Shown here in pieces: positions 26,540 to 27,374 of a stretch of DNA of 27,374 bases. The stretch comes from a virus. Numbering within the stretch: position 1 is the first letter of the stretch; the number at the start of each line of letters is the position of its first letter. The stretch covers positions 1-27,374 of the IMG/VR virus record IMGVR_UViG_3300049793_000049; one strand, written 5' to 3'. Position numbers and translations under genes: made by a program. The notes beneath the pieces were generated by a model. That model worked only from the letters and a program-made list of their open reading frames with translations. It had not been told where the DNA came from and ran no database searches.

Positions 26540-26809
26540 TTAGTGTGAATGAATCACATACCCACTATAAATGAAGAAGTGGATCGCGTAATCGTGAATG
26601 CCATGCAAAACAGTTGGATGAAACAGCCACACTATCCAATGGTTTTGCGAGATGCGTTGCACAATCACGAAATGCGAAACGCGTTCCCAAGCTTTTGGCA
26701 TTGCTTTCACCACGATTTGCAATCCAAGAAATACAGCAAAGATTGTTGCTTCCATTATTTGTCCCATGCTGAGTTTAAATGGACAAGCCATCCCGTTCTG
26801 GCAAGTCAC
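26540..26809 (-). CDS. Hypothetical protein with possible membrane segment
   Basis: GTG 26809 lies six bases after AGGA and gives 89 residues; ATG starts further in (MGQIMEATIF, MEATIF) are also possible, the latter with GGGA upstream. The sequence has CQNGMAC near the start, a hydrophobic stretch (MEATIFAVFLGLQIVVKAM, residues about 20-38) and a His/aromatic-rich C-terminus (HWIVWLFHPTVLHGIHDY). Composition is unusual, so a shorter product or no gene at all cannot be excluded. A + strand frame over the same bases lacks a ribosome site. Confidence 0.4.
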   Translation of the reverse strand: MTCQNGMACPFKLSMGQIMEATIFAVFLGLQIVVKAMPKAWERVSHFVIVQRISQNHWIVWLFHPTVLHGIHDYAIHFFIYSGYVIHSH

Positions 26810-26820
26810 ATGATTCCTGC

Positions 26821-26838
26821 ACTTTAATTGATTAAAGT
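26821..26838. repeat. Perfect AT-rich inverted repeat over a stop codon
   Basis: ACTTTAAT and ATTAAAGT flank a two-base centre. It overlaps the TAA at 26832-26834 of the upstream gene. The stem is weak (mostly A/T), so it is more likely a DNA-binding half-site pair than a terminator. Confidence 0.4.
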
Positions 26839-27005
26839 TGGCCGTTAGGCAGTGGTTTGATATTGTGCAATGCATACTCTGATGCATAACCTTTAGATGG
26901 CGAAAATACCCACACACCAAAATTAGTATTTAAATGTTCTGGTTTAACCACAATACCTATTTCATTGTTGTTTAGAACTACACGCTGGCCTACCATGAAT
27001 TCCAT
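26832..27005 (-). CDS. 57-residue small beta-barrel-like (KOW/SH3-type) protein
   Basis: ATG 27005 follows GAGGTG at a five-base spacing and the frame ends at TAA 26832-26834. The product begins MEFMVGQRVVLNNNEIGIVV, continues with KPEHLNTNFGVWVFSPS and ends YALHNIKPLPNGQL. The spacing VGQRVVL..EIGIVV..VWVF..YALHNIKPL fits a five-stranded KOW/SH3-like fold, often found in small phage proteins that bind nucleic acid or RNA polymerase. The family is inferred from pattern only. Confidence 0.65.
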   Translation of the reverse strand: MEFMVGQRVVLNNNEIGIVVKPEHLNTNFGVWVFSPSKGYASEYALHNIKPLPNGQL

Positions 27006-27018
27006 AATTCACCTCTTT

Positions 27019-27074
27019 TCAATTTACAATTTTGTGACTGTGCTTCTCAAAGCGATATTTCATCGCCCTTGCAT
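27019..27074 (-). other. Two tiny coupled frames in a leader
   Basis: ATG 27074 has a strong AGGAGG five to six bases upstream but encodes only MQGR before TGA. That TGA overlaps ATG 27063 (ATGA), which opens a 14-residue frame (MKYRFEKHSHKIVN) ending at 27019. They could be a leader peptide pair controlling the KOW-like gene at 26832-27005, or remnants of a decayed gene. Confidence 0.35.
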
Positions 27075-27099
27075 ATCACCCTCCTAAACAAAATAACCT

Positions 27100-27342
27100 C
27101 TAAATTCGGCGAAGTTCATTAAAATCTTCAAAATTTCGCAACTCTTCTTCCATTTCCGCAGCTTTCGCCGCATCATGTTCTTGTTTCCTTGCTTCATAGT
27201 ATCCATCTTCCCATGCCGCCCACATACCATGATCCTCATGGTAGTCAAATGGATTAACGAAGCTCCGTGCACCGAATGCCCACATGCCAAGCTCATAAGG
27301 GCTCTCATAGGCGCTCTCACTCATCCTAAATTCGTAACTCAT
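27100..27342 (-). CDS. Hypothetical acidic aromatic protein
   Basis: This 80-residue protein starts at ATG 27342 with AGGAG upstream. It has a Tyr/Ser/Trp-rich N-terminal half (SAYESPYELGMWAFGARSF, DYHEDHGMWAAWEDGYYEA) and a charged helical C-terminus (DAAKAAEMEEELRNFEDF). The W-A-A-W-E-D-G-Y-Y-E-A motif is typical of small phage or plasmid proteins that end in a charged helix. No function assigned. It is the most upstream early gene in the window; its promoter is probably to the right of the window. Confidence 0.7.
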   Translation of the reverse strand: MSYEFRMSESAYESPYELGMWAFGARSFVNPFDYHEDHGMWAAWEDGYYEARKQEHDAAKAAEMEEELRNFEDFNELRRI

Positions 27343-27374
27343 GACGTTCTCCTATCGACACCTTATTCAAAATA

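Noticed and set aside
26549-26827. + strand frame of 92 codons opposite the - strand gene at 26540-26809
   Set aside because: No Shine-Dalgarno and wrong strand for this operon, though the - strand gene itself is also uncertain.

Overview
The window is a piece of a tailed double-stranded DNA bacteriophage genome. It most likely has podovirus-type architecture and infects a Gram-negative bacterium. The evidence is a run of virion genes that includes an S74-type tail fibre and three large ejection-type internal proteins, a lysis cassette with an embedded Rz/Rz1 spanin pair (which implies an outer membrane), a replication module with a family A DNA polymerase, and very dense gene packing with start/stop overlaps. 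No terminase, portal, capsid, integrase or repressor is visible, so lifestyle cannot be judged.

Bases 1-10052 read on the + strand and carry late genes: the end of a head-tail or tail accessory gene, a 493-residue structural protein, a small conserved virion protein, the tail fibre, a GNAT-like protein, three putative DNA-ejection proteins (the middle one with a lytic transglycosylase domain), then a small membrane protein, GH24 endolysin, holin-like protein, i-spanin and an overlapping o-spanin. This block collides head-on with the - strand block; the last + gene and the last - gene overlap by 29 bases.

Bases 10024-27342 read on the - strand and carry early and middle genes. Going leftwards in the direction of transcription, first come many tiny genes, including two apparent families of tandem paralogues (27342-24000). 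A regulatory-looking, gene-poor region follows (23601-23998). It holds a long imperfect inverted repeat, an 18-bp perfect palindrome near its centre, a sigma-54-like promoter match and a sigma-70-like promoter. Then come a Cas4/RecB-like nuclease, an AAA/Sak4-like ATPase and an SSB-like protein, which look like a recombination module. A second gene-poor stretch with tRNA-like elements (17696-18289) is followed by small secreted and zinc-binding proteins, a terminator, a zinc-finger/nuclease-like protein, a uracil-DNA-glycosylase/exonuclease/polymerase fusion, an HPD-containing J-like zinc protein, a DUF3987-like helicase, and finally a putative 2OG-Fe(II) oxygenase.

Several real-looking genes are shorter than 60 codons and are supported by Shine-Dalgarno sites and ATGA/TGATG overlaps (13054-13179, 16187-16264, 16454-16561, 21203-21352, 21356-21412, 24872-24964, 26422-26517, 26832-27005). 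All functional calls come from motifs read by eye; no database search was run.
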